Below are positions 16,487 through 23,666 of a DNA stretch of 56,216 nucleotides, piece after piece; position 1 is the first letter of the stretch, and the number at the start of each line of letters is the position of its first letter. The position numbers were made by a program, and so were the translations under genes. The DNA lies in contig NZ_AUBE01000034.1 in NCBI RefSeq assembly GCF_000429085.1, positions 1 to 56,216 on the forward strand, read 5' to 3'. The notes beneath the pieces were generated by a model that saw nothing but the letters and a program-made list of their open reading frames with translations, was not told the origin of the DNA and made no database searches. Origin of the DNA: Streptomyces flavidovirens DSM 40150. GTDB taxonomy: Bacteria > Actinomycetota > Actinomycetes > Streptomycetales > Streptomycetaceae.

Positions 16487-17083
16487 CTACACCGGCCCCA
16501 CCTGCGGCGATGCCGCCGGCTCGCGCTTCATCTCCCGCCGCTGCCCCATCGCCGCCGTCTGCGTGTCCGCCGCCGGCGACGCCGACGGCGGCGGCGGGGT
16601 CGGCTCCGGCTCGGACGGCTCCGGAGGCGGCGGCTCCGTGGCCGGCGGCGGCTCGGACGGCTCCGGGGGCGGCGTCGGCGCCGGCGTGTCCTGCGTCGGC
16701 GTCGGCACGCCGGGGCGCGGCTTCGGCCGGGGGCCGTCGCGCCGGGGCGGGGCCTGGCCGCTCTTCGACGGTGCGGCCGAGGCGCCCGGCGACGCGCCGG
16801 GACTCGCCGAGGCGTCGTCCACGGCCTTGCCGTCGTCAGCCTTCTCGCCGCCGTCGCGGCCGGCTTCGGGCCGCCCGCCCGTACGGCCCATTCCCGCCCC
16901 GGTCCGCGCCTGCCCGCCGTCGGGTTCCGCCGCCGCGGCCCCCTGCCGGGCCGCCGAACGGGACGGCGCCGGTTTGCCTCCCTCGTCGCTCACGCTCATG
17001 CATCCCGCGGACGCCGCGACCGCGAGGGCGGCGGCGGCCAATCTGACAGGAGCAAATCGGGCAGGCGGGAGCAACTGGCGCAC
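16487..17083 (-). CDS. Proline-rich putative lipoprotein
   Basis: 198 residues from the GTG at 17083. I prefer it to the GTG at 17090-17092, because the Shine-Dalgarno GGAGGTG overlaps that upstream codon and stands 6 nt before 17083. A lipoprotein signal peptide is visible, ending AVAASAGC, with Cys as the acylation site. The rest is low complexity: Ala/Gly/Asp-rich, then a Pro/Glu/Ser/Thr stretch (EPSEPPPATEPPPPEPSEPEP). No catalytic domain is recognised. Probably an extracytoplasmic membrane-tethered spacer protein. It lies upstream of the helicase gene on the same strand with about 225 bp between. Confidence 0.75.
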   Translation of the reverse strand: MRQLLPPARFAPVRLAAAALAVAASAGCMSVSDEGGKPAPSRSAARQGAAAAEPDGGQARTGAGMGRTGGRPEAGRDGGEKADDGKAVDDASASPGASPGASAAPSKSGQAPPRRDGPRPKPRPGVPTPTQDTPAPTPPPEPSEPPPATEPPPPEPSEPEPTPPPPSASPAADTQTAAMGQRREMKREPAASPQVGPV

Positions 17084-17175
17084 GGGCGGCACCTCCGGGG
17101 CACGGCGGGCGGGATTTCACTGCCCAACTCCCTTTGGCCCACAAGAGACACGCAAGGAGCGCCCCCCGACGACCG

Positions 17176-17538
17176 CTACTGCACCAGCCCCCGCGCGACA
17201 TCGAACCCGAGAAAGACGGCGCCGAGCCCCACCAGCAGTGACGCCCCCACATTGGCCACCGCGAGGAACGTCCAGCCGCGCTCCGCCAGCCGCAGCGTCT
17301 CGTAACTGAAAGTCGAGTACGTCGAAAGGGCCCCGCACAGCCCGGTCCCGAGCAGCGCGTACGTCCCCGAGAACACCAGCGCCCCCGTCAGCACCCCCAG
17401 CAACAGGCTCGCCCCCGCGTTGACCACGAACGTCCCCCACGGGAACACCGAGTCGTGCCGCACCTGCACCGCACGGTCCGTCAGATACCGCAGCGGCGCC
17501 CCGACGGCCGCCCCCACCGCCACCAACAGCCAGTTCAC
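17176..17538 (-). CDS. crcB: Fluoride efflux channel CrcB, second copy
   Basis: 120 residues, the usual Fluc subunit length, with four hydrophobic helices. Family motifs: PLRYL near the start, GTFVVN (the channel Asn) and GLCGALSTYSTFSYET. The GTG start overlaps the stop of the preceding crcB by 4 nt (GTGA), indicating translational coupling. Fluc channels are antiparallel dimers; organisms with two genes form heterodimers, so the pair probably makes one F- exporter. Confidence 0.93.
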   Translation of the reverse strand: MNWLLVAVGAAVGAPLRYLTDRAVQVRHDSVFPWGTFVVNAGASLLLGVLTGALVFSGTYALLGTGLCGALSTYSTFSYETLRLAERGWTFLAVANVGASLLVGLGAVFLGFDVARGLVQ

Positions 17539-18020
17539 GAGGCGGCCCCCGCCCGCGCCACGGCAGCCCGCGTCACCGCCACGCCGGCCCACACCGCACC
17601 CAGCGCCCCCGCGAGGGTGCCGGCGGCGTACCCCATCGCGGTGAGCGCCTCCCCCCGCTCCAGCAGCCGCGCCACATCCACGGCGTACGTCGAGAAGGTC
17701 GTGAAGCCACCGAGCACGCCGACCCCGAGAAACGGCCTGAGCAGCGCGTGCCCCCGGCCCTGCTCGCTCACCAGCACCATCAGTACGCCGATCAGCGCGC
17801 AGCCCACCACATTGACGCCGAAGACCGTCCACACGCTTCCGGGCCACAGGACCACCGCGCCGTACCTGGCCAGCGCCCCCAGGACACCGCCCGCGGAGAT
17901 CGCCGCGAGCACCCGCCACTTGCCGCGCCCGGCGGTCTCGGCGCGCTGCGCGGGCACATGGAGATCGACATCGGGGTCGATCGCGCCCTCAGAACCGGTC
18001 GGGTGGCTCAGCCGGCTCAC
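17535..18020 (-). CDS. crcB: Fluoride efflux channel CrcB, first copy
   Basis: 161 residues: a hydrophilic N-terminal extension of about 40 residues, then a four-helix Fluc subunit with GGVLGALARYG, VNVVGCALIG (channel Asn) and GGFTTFSTYAVD. The GTG start shares a GTGA overlap with the stop of the upstream metallopeptidase gene, and its own stop overlaps the next crcB in the same way. The three genes therefore form one tightly coupled operon. No fluoride riboswitch signature was found ahead of the operon. Confidence 0.92.
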   Translation of the reverse strand: MSRLSHPTGSEGAIDPDVDLHVPAQRAETAGRGKWRVLAAISAGGVLGALARYGAVVLWPGSVWTVFGVNVVGCALIGVLMVLVSEQGRGHALLRPFLGVGVLGGFTTFSTYAVDVARLLERGEALTAMGYAAGTLAGALGAVWAGVAVTRAAVARAGAAS

Positions 18021-18379
18021 CCGTACCCCAGTGCGTGCAGCCGCTCGTCGTCGATCCCGAAGTGGTGCGCCACCTCGTGGACGACGGTGATCTCCGTCTC
18101 CGCGACGACGTCCTCGCGGGACTCGCACATCCGCAGCGTCGGCCCCCGGTAGATCGTGATCCGGTCCGGCAGCACACCCGCGTACCACTCGCCACGGTCC
18201 GTCAGCGGGGTCCCCTCGTACAGTCCGAGCAGGTCCGGGCCGTGGTCGGGGTCGTCCGTCGCCGGCTCGTCCTCCACGAACACCGCGACGTTGTCCATCA
18301 GTCGCGTCAGCTCCGGCGGGATCCTGTCCAGCGCCTCGGCGACCAGTTCCTCGAACTCCTCACGCGTCATCTCCAGCAC
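18017..18379 (-). CDS. Minimal zincin-type metallopeptidase family protein
   Basis: 120 residues. The core motif is HEVAHHFGI (HExxH plus a third ligand region) within TEITVVHEVAHHFG. The N-terminus is TREEFEELVAEALDRIPPEL, as in the small DUF1025/minimal metallopeptidase family. The GTG at 18379 was chosen: GACAAT (18386-18391) lies 6 nt upstream, consistent with a leaderless transcript. An ATG at 18370 is possible, but its GGAG abuts the start. It is the first gene of the operon with the two crcB genes. The substrate is unknown. Confidence 0.88.
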   Translation of the reverse strand: MLEMTREEFEELVAEALDRIPPELTRLMDNVAVFVEDEPATDDPDHGPDLLGLYEGTPLTDRGEWYAGVLPDRITIYRGPTLRMCESREDVVAETEITVVHEVAHHFGIDDERLHALGYG

Positions 18380-18465
18380 CCGGCCATTGTCACGTAATTC
18401 CGTGCGACGGGGTGGGGTGAGTTCCGCCCGGCATGAGCCGCCGCCCCCATGGGCATACGGGACCA

Positions 18466-20034
18466 ATGGCCCGCGCCCCTTTTCGTGCCACGAAGATCCT
18501 GCCGCTGACCCGACTGCGACGCCACTACCGCTCCCGCACCACCACCCCCACCAGCACCCTCGTCCACACCCCGCATCCCTACGCGCGGGCCCTGGGTCTC
18601 GCCGCGGTGGTGCTCTGCGGTGCCTGGCTCGGTCTGCTGATCGTCGGCAGCGTCCGTACGCCGGTCGGTCCGATGGACACGACCATGACGCTCCGCGCGT
18701 CCGCCGCCGGCGGCACGAAGATCAACGTCTCCCCGCTGGGCGCCCTCGAACTCGACACCCACGTCGCCCCCGTCCGCCTCGACGTGGACGTCGACCAGCT
18801 CGACCCGGTCCGCTCCCAGGCCCTCGTCGAACACCCCGAGCGCCTCTCCGGCCTCCAGGAAGAGATCACCCAGGACGTGGCCGACGGCGCGACGGACCTG
18901 GCCGTACGCTCCTGCGTCGCCGTCGTGTCGGGCGCCACCGCCCTCGGCCTCGCCGTCTACCGGCGCCCGCGCCGCGCCCTGGCGGCGGGCGGCCTCGCGC
19001 TCGCCCTGCTGACGGCCTCGGGCATCAGCGCGTACGCCACCTGGAACCCGAAGTCGGTCCTGGAGCCGAAGTTCTCCGGCCTGCTCTCCTCCGCACCCTC
19101 GGTGGTCGGCAACGCGCGCAGCATCGTCAGCGAGTTCGACGTCTACCAGAAGGAGCTGGCGCGGCTCGTCACCAATGTGACGAAGCTGTACGACGCCACC
19201 TCGTCGCTCCCCACCTACCAGCCGGACCCGGCCACGATGCGTGTCCTGCACGTCTCGGACATCCATCTCAACCCGGCGTCGTGGCACATCATCGGCTCGC
19301 TGGTCGAGCAGTACGACATCGACCTGATCATCGACTCCGGCGACACGATGGACCACGGCACGGCCGCCGAGAACGGCTTCCTCGACCCGATCTCCGACCT
19401 GGGTGCCCCGTACGTCTGGGTGCGCGGCAACCACGATTCGCTCGCCACCCAGCGCTACCTCGAACGGCTCAAGGGCGTCCACGTCCTCGACAACGGCAAG
19501 GCGGTGACAGTGGCGGGGCTCCGGGTGGCGGGCACCGGCGACCCGCAGTTCACCCCGGACCGCTCGGTCGCGGCGCAGGGCGATCCGGCCGAACGCATGG
19601 CGGGCATCCGCCTCGCCTCGGCCCTGCGCGACCAGAAGCGGGCCGGCGCGCCCGTCGACATCGCGGTGGCGCACAACCCGGTCGCGGCGCGCGAGACGGA
19701 CGGCACGGTTCCGCTGGTCCTGGCCGGGCATGTGCACAACCGCAGGACGGAGGTGCTCAAGCACGGCACCCGCCTCAAGATCGAGGGTTCGACGGGCGGC
19801 GGCGGTCTGCGGGCGCTGCAGAACGACGAGCCGGAGAAGGTGCGTGCGTCGGTGCTCTATCTGGACCGTACGACCAAGCGGCTGCAGGCCTGGGACGAGG
19901 TCACGCTGGGCGGCCTGGGCCTGACGACGGCCGAGGTCAGCCGCCATCTCCCGGCCGAGAACAGGCCCGGAGCACCCCCTTCCCCGACCCCCTCCGCCAC
20001 CCCTTCGCCGACCTCCCCGGCGCCCTCCCCGTAA
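18466..20034 (+). CDS. Membrane-anchored metallophosphoesterase
   Basis: 522 residues from the ATG at 18466; an ATG at 18433 would add 11. Hydrophobic segments lie near residues 41-64, 150-160 and 170-185, placing the C-terminal domain outside or at the membrane. The calcineurin-like phosphoesterase motifs are complete: DIHLN, GDTMDHG, GNHDS, a VAHNP histidine and GHVHN. The C-terminus is Pro/Ser/Thr-rich (PSPTPSATPSPTSPAPSP). Di-metal hydrolase, substrate unknown. It is divergent from the metallopeptidase-crcB operon with about 85 bp between. Confidence 0.88.
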   Translation: MARAPFRATKILPLTRLRRHYRSRTTTPTSTLVHTPHPYARALGLAAVVLCGAWLGLLIVGSVRTPVGPMDTTMTLRASAAGGTKINVSPLGALELDTHVAPVRLDVDVDQLDPVRSQALVEHPERLSGLQEEITQDVADGATDLAVRSCVAVVSGATALGLAVYRRPRRALAAGGLALALLTASGISAYATWNPKSVLEPKFSGLLSSAPSVVGNARSIVSEFDVYQKELARLVTNVTKLYDATSSLPTYQPDPATMRVLHVSDIHLNPASWHIIGSLVEQYDIDLIIDSGDTMDHGTAAENGFLDPISDLGAPYVWVRGNHDSLATQRYLERLKGVHVLDNGKAVTVAGLRVAGTGDPQFTPDRSVAAQGDPAERMAGIRLASALRDQKRAGAPVDIAVAHNPVAARETDGTVPLVLAGHVHNRRTEVLKHGTRLKIEGSTGGGGLRALQNDEPEKVRASVLYLDRTTKRLQAWDEVTLGGLGLTTAEVSRHLPAENRPGAPPSPTPSATPSPTSPAPSP

Positions 20035-20040
20035 AGCGTT

Positions 20041-20070
20041 TTGGCGAACGGTCCCGCCATCCCATATGCT
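20041..20070 (+). promoter_or_regulatory. Promoter of the tRNA-Glu/Asp/Phe cluster
   Basis: TTGGCG at 20041-20046 and TATGCT at 20065-20070 with an 18-bp spacer. The tRNA-Glu gene begins about 44 nt downstream. Confidence 0.55.
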
Positions 20071-20113
20071 TCTCACGTCCCCGACGCGCTGCAAAGCGCC
20101 CAGGCGGGCTCTA

Positions 20114-20186
20114 GCCCTCATCGTCTAGTGGCCCAGGACGCCGCCCTTTCAAGGCGGTAGCACGGGTTCGAATCCCGTTGGGGGCA
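20114..20186 (+). tRNA. tRNA-Glu (TTC)
   Basis: 73 nt: acceptor GCCCTCA paired with TGGGGGC (one G-U), anticodon TTC in the loop CTTTCAA, T-loop TTCGAAT. No encoded CCA. First of three tRNA genes with gaps of 39 and 22 nt. Confidence 0.95.
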
Positions 20187-20225
20187 CGCACAACCGTGTG
20201 CGAGACTTGTTCTCGCACCACGCTT

Positions 20226-20300
20226 GGTCCTGTGGAGCAGTTTGGAGTGCTCGCCACCCTGTCAAGGTGGAGGCCGCGGGTTCAAATCCCGTCAGGACCG
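20226..20300 (+). tRNA. tRNA-Asp (GTC), copy 1
   Basis: 75 nt: acceptor GGTCCTG/CAGGACC, discriminator G, anticodon GTC, T-loop TTCAAAT. Identical over its whole length to the gene at 27681. Confidence 0.95.
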
Positions 20301-20322
20301 CTGCGGATCGAGAGATCCGAGT

Positions 20323-20399
20323 GGCTGGGTAGCTCAGTTGGTACGAGCGATCGCCTGAAAAGCGATAGGTCGCCGGTTCGATCCCGGCCCCAGCCACCA
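20323..20399 (+). tRNA. tRNA-Phe (GAA)
   Basis: Acceptor GGCTGGG/CCCAGCC, anticodon GAA in a CTGAAAA loop, T-loop TTCGATC. The 3' CCA is encoded (20397-20399), unlike the neighbouring tRNAs. A terminator follows within 10 nt. Confidence 0.95.
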
Positions 20400-20404
20400 C
20401 TTCG

Positions 20405-20433
20405 AAGGCCCCGTCCACCGGACGGGGCCTTTC
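20405..20433. terminator. Bidirectional hairpin terminator
   Basis: An 11-bp stem AGGCCCCGTCC/GGACGGGGCCT with a 3-nt loop, followed by TTT on the plus strand. It ends the tRNA cluster and also lies just past the ccdA stop on the minus strand. Confidence 0.8.
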
Positions 20434-20436
20434 GCG

Positions 20437-21273
20437 TTACCCCTCCTCGGCGGGGGCCTTGCGGCGCCGGGCGCGCAGGGCGAGCGCCACGGCCACCACC
20501 GCCACCACACCGGTGAGCAGGACGGCGTCGGGGACGGATTCGCCGAGGCCGCTCACCCACTGCTCGACGGCGAACGAGTCGTCCACGTCCAGGAGACCGG
20601 GCAGGGCCGTAGTCCCGTCGAACACGAGGAAGAGCGCACCCAGGGCGACGAAGAAGAGCCCGGACAGCAGCGACGTCGTGTGCAGCTCGAAGCGCCCCAC
20701 CTTGAACGCCCGCCCCCGCAGCCACTGCCGCCTCCCCAGTTCGAACCGCTCCCAGAGCAGCGCCAGCAGGAACAGCGGCACGGCCATGCCCAACGCGTAG
20801 ACGGCCAGCAGCAGTCCGCCGTACACCGGACTGCCGCTGACGGCCGCGACCGTCAGGACGCTGCCGAGGATGGGGCCCGCGCAGAAGCCCGCCAGGCCGT
20901 AGACGGCTCCCAGCGCGTACACGGAGACCGCCGTCGTGGGCCTGATCCGCCCCGACAGGGCGGCGATACGGCGGGACGCGAAGCCCATGCCCAGGATCTG
21001 CGCGACGCCGAGCGCGATGATCAGCCAGCCACCGGCGAGGACGAGCTGGTCGCGGTGCCCGTAGAAGAGCCGCCCGGCGTACGAGCCGGCCGCGCCCAGC
21101 GGTACGAGGGTGGTGGCGAGTCCGGCGTAGAAGATGCCGGTCCTGGCCGTCAGGCGTGACGCCGAGTCGATCGAGTACGCGAAGAAGGCGGGGAGCAGGA
21201 GTGCGCTGCACGGGCTGAGCAGGGCGAGGAGCCCGCCGAGGAAGGCGGCGAGATACCCGATGCCGGCGCTCAC
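20437..21273 (-). CDS. Cytochrome c biogenesis protein CcdA-type thiol transporter
   Basis: 278 residues from the GTG at 21273. Six or more hydrophobic helices; the family motifs LSPCSALLLPAFFAY (helix 1, with Cys) and GLAFCAGPILGS-like GLAGFCAGPILGS (helix 4, with Cys) provide the redox pair that carries electrons across the membrane. The start overlaps the stop of the DsbA-like gene by 4 nt (GTGA), so the two are co-translated. CcdA/DsbD-type proteins pass reducing power from thioredoxin to an extracytoplasmic thiol protein, and the neighbour is a natural partner. Confidence 0.9.
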   Translation of the reverse strand: MSAGIGYLAAFLGGLLALLSPCSALLLPAFFAYSIDSASRLTARTGIFYAGLATTLVPLGAAGSYAGRLFYGHRDQLVLAGGWLIIALGVAQILGMGFASRRIAALSGRIRPTTAVSVYALGAVYGLAGFCAGPILGSVLTVAAVSGSPVYGGLLLAVYALGMAVPLFLLALLWERFELGRRQWLRGRAFKVGRFELHTTSLLSGLFFVALGALFLVFDGTTALPGLLDVDDSFAVEQWVSGLGESVPDAVLLTGVVAVVAVALALRARRRKAPAEEG

Positions 21274-22022
21274 TCGCCCGCCTTCGCGGTCTTCGCCGCC
21301 GACTCGATGGCCGAGGTGAAGGTTTCGGCGGGCTGGGCGCCGGCGATCGGCCTGCCGTTGACGAGGAAGGACGGCGTGGAGGTGGCACCCAACTGGTACG
21401 CCTCCTCCTGGTCCTTCTTCACAGCCTTCGCGGCGGCTTCGCTGCCCGCGTCCCGGCTGAAGCGGGCGATGTCCTTGACCCCCGCCTCCTCGGCCAGGGC
21501 CTTGAGCCGGGCGTCCCCGAAGCCCTTCTCCTTGGCACCGTCGGCGTACGCGGCCGCGTGGAACTGCCAGAAGCGGCCCTGCTGCCCGGCCGCCCAGGCC
21601 GCACGGGCCGCCGCTTCGGACTCCTCGCCGAAGATCGGGAAGTTGCGCCATTCGATGCGCAGGGTGCCGGCGTCGACGTACTTCTTCACGAGGGCGGGCT
21701 CGGTGTCGCGGGCGAACTTTCCGCAGTAGCCGCACTTGAAGTCGGCGTACTCGATGAGCACGACGGGCGCGTCGGCCCGGCCCTGCGCGAGCGAGTCCTC
21801 GGGGTCGCGCCGCGCGAGCTTCGCGAGCTCGGGGTAGACGCCGGCCTGCGGGTCGGCGGAGACCTCGGCGGCGGGCGCGTCGGCGGAGACGGCGGTGCGG
21901 GTCTCGCCGGGCTTGGTGGCGGTGTACGAGACGACGCCGAGCAGGACGGCTGCGGCGGCGACGGCCGCGCCGATGGCGATGCCGCGGCGGGCGGAGTTTT
22001 TGGGTGAGGAGGAAGAGGTCAT
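21270..22022 (-). CDS. DsbA-like thioredoxin-domain protein, membrane-anchored
   Basis: 250 residues from the ATG at 22022. A single hydrophobic anchor at about 14-35 is followed by a linker and a DsbA/Thioredoxin_4 domain with the active site FKCGYCGKF (CxxC) and the cis-Pro region GATSTPSFLVNG. It should act outside the membrane as a thiol oxidase, isomerase or reductase. It precedes ccdA with a 4-nt overlap, so the pair forms a small extracytoplasmic thiol-redox operon. Confidence 0.92.
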   Translation of the reverse strand: MTSSSSPKNSARRGIAIGAAVAAAAVLLGVVSYTATKPGETRTAVSADAPAAEVSADPQAGVYPELAKLARRDPEDSLAQGRADAPVVLIEYADFKCGYCGKFARDTEPALVKKYVDAGTLRIEWRNFPIFGEESEAAARAAWAAGQQGRFWQFHAAAYADGAKEKGFGDARLKALAEEAGVKDIARFSRDAGSEAAAKAVKKDQEEAYQLGATSTPSFLVNGRPIAGAQPAETFTSAIESAAKTAKAGE

Positions 22023-22141
22023 GGGTGTTTCGGTGCTCCTGAACGGGATGAGGGAGATGGGATGGGAGGTGGAAGCGAGGGGGCGGGCGCGGGTGGCCGG
22101 CACCGAGAGCCGGGAGCCGGAAGCGGAAGCCGGGCGGAGCC

Positions 22142-22210
22142 TTTCCCCACCCCGCCCCTTCCCGAACGGGGCTCGGCCCCGCCCCGGTCCTCAAACGCCG
22201 GACGGGCTGA
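22142..22210. repeat. Dispersed intergenic repeat, copy 2
   Basis: CCCCACCCCGCCCC, then TTCCCGAACGGGG, then CCTCAAACGCCGGACGGGCTG, in the same order as copy 1 near 900. Confidence 0.75.
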
Positions 22211-22433
22211 GGAGGCGGAGGGTCGCCGCCGCACGGAAAGGGCCCGAGCCCACCAGCACCGGCACCGCCGCGCCTTACCGGCCGGGCGCCACACGGCCGG
22301 CAGACCATGCCCGGCCGGGCAGAGGTGGCCGGCCTTGCCTGAAGGCATCCCCGCCACCCAACTAAAGCCCGCCCAGAAAGCTGAACCGTTCCGACAAGCC
22401 GGAACCTGCCGCCGAGGCGAACCGTGACACCCG

Positions 22434-22866
22434 CCCCGCCCGGCAAAGCCGAGGCCGGCCGGCGGACCAAGTCCTGGCTGGGCGCACCCAGCCCGTCCGA
22501 CCCCCGGCCCGCAAAGCCGAGACCGGACGGCCGATCAAGAGCAGGGCGGGCGTACCCAGCCCGTCCGACCCCGGCCGGCCCCGCAAAGCGGGGGCCGGTC
22601 GGCCGATCAAGACCTAGGTGGGCGCACCCAGCCGTCCGGCCCCGCCCGCGGCCCGCAAAGCCGAGGCCCGTCGGCCGATCAAGACCAGGGCGTGCGTACC
22701 CAACCCGTCGGACCCCCGGCCCGCCCCGCAAAGCCGAGGCCGGACGGCCGATCAAGTCCTAGGCGGGCGCACCCAGCCGTCCGGCCCCGCCCCCGGCCCG
22801 CAAAGCCGGGGCCGGTCGGCGGATCGAGTCCTGGGTGGGCGTATCCAGCCCGTCCGGCGTTTGAGG
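22434..22866. repeat. Tandem array of six units of about 72 bp
   Basis: The marker GCAAAG recurs at 22443, 22511, 22583, 22655, 22728 and 22800, giving spacings of 68, 72, 72, 73 and 72. Each unit also contains a GAGGCCGG-like block, CGGCCGATCAAG, a GGGCGCACCCAG- or GGGCGTACCCAG-type near-palindrome and CCGTCCGGCCCC. Units differ by a few substitutions. The array runs directly into copy 3 of the dispersed repeat. Confidence 0.88.
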
Positions 22867-22935
22867 ACACGCCCGGAGGGTGTCCGGGGGTCCGGGGGCT
22901 TGCCCACGGTTCGGGAAGGGGCGGGTTGGGGAAAG
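22847..22935. repeat. Dispersed intergenic repeat, copy 3 (inverted)
   Basis: Reads AGCCCGTCCGGCGTTTGAGGAC and, at its right end, TTCGGGAAGGGGCGGGTTGGGGAA, the reverse complement of the blocks in copies 1, 2 and 4. Confidence 0.75.
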
Positions 22936-22954
22936 AAGCCCCGCCGGGCGGCGC

Positions 22955-23467
22955 CTAGACGCGCAGGATCGAGAGGTCTATCGGCGTCGGGGGGCTCAGC
23001 GGCGGTGGCCGGTGTTCCGGTGAGGGACGCGGGGCCAGGGCGTCGGCGCCCCAGGAGCCCGCCCCGGCCCTGGCTTCGTGGAGGGCCGGCATCAGCTCGT
23101 ACGCCGCCCCACCGCGCGGCGGAGTCGCGGGCGTGTTCGCCATACCGTCCCGGTGGCTCTCACGGCAGCCGGGCTCGTCGGAAGCAGGCGCCGTGGCCGC
23201 AGCCATCGCCGTCGCCGTCGCCGTCGCGACCGGAACTTCGGCGACCGGCGCTTCGCCAACCGCAGCTCCGGCGACCGCAGCTCCGGCGACCGCAGCTCCG
23301 GCCACCGGGGCGTCTGCCGCCGACACGCGTCCGTCCGCCGTGTCCGTACCCAGCAGCAGCACCGCCACCGCCACCGCCACCGCAAGCAACGTCCCCAGCA
23401 GCACTCTCACCGCCGCCGCGCTCGCCGCGGGCGCCGCGCTGCGGCTCTGGCGGCTGGCCTGGGGCAT
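22955..23467 (-). CDS. Small membrane protein, hypothetical
   Basis: 170 residues, ATG at 23467 with AGGAG 10 nt upstream. A hydrophobic helix at about 22-42 (VLLGTLLAVAVAVAVLLLG), then an Ala/Val-rich low-complexity stretch with three AVAGA units and ATATATAMAAATA. The end is TPIDLSILRV, which I recall as a conserved C-terminus in streptomycetes. No enzymatic motif. It is divergent from hrpA with 199 bp between. A longer frame extends upstream into the hrpA gene but is only its shadow. Confidence 0.65.
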   Translation of the reverse strand: MPQASRQSRSAAPAASAAAVRVLLGTLLAVAVAVAVLLLGTDTADGRVSAADAPVAGAAVAGAAVAGAAVGEAPVAEVPVATATATAMAAATAPASDEPGCRESHRDGMANTPATPPRGGAAYELMPALHEARAGAGSWGADALAPRPSPEHRPPPLSPPTPIDLSILRV

Positions 23468-23666
23468 GGGGGTGGATCTCCTGTCCGGGGACGACGTCCG
23501 GTAAAGCGTAAAGGCTCCGGCGGCGCCGCCCCGGAGCGCCCCGCCCCCAGCGCCCCGCCCCCAGCGCCCCGCTCCCCGCTCCCACCAGCGCCCCCGCCAC
23601 CGCGCCCCGCCCCCGCCCGAAATCGGTTCGCCAGTCGCGACCGGCGGGTGAGATCCTGAATCAGGT

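Larger units (their letters stand above)
22023..22954. other. Long non-coding repeat-rich region
   Basis: About 930 bp with no supportable gene. It holds two copies of the dispersed intergenic repeat (22142 and 22847) and a tandem array of six units of about 72 bp (about 22434-22866). Many frames are open only because the DNA lacks A/T-rich stops; none has a ribosome-binding site or typical codon bias. Confidence 0.8.

Noticed and set aside
20114..20399. Integration site of a mobile element in the tRNA cluster
   Set aside because: No integrase, no partial tRNA repeat and no change in composition nearby.
20437..22755. A 772-codon minus-strand frame running from ccdA through the 72-bp repeats, giving 24-residue protein repeats
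   Set aside because: The real genes inside it use their own starts with ribosome-binding sites, the DsbA-like gene is in another frame across the middle, and the 73- and 68-bp unit spacings break the repeat frame. It is open only because of high G+C.
22434..22866. Possible CRISPR array
   Set aside because: The whole unit repeats; there are no unique spacers between short identical repeats and no cas genes.
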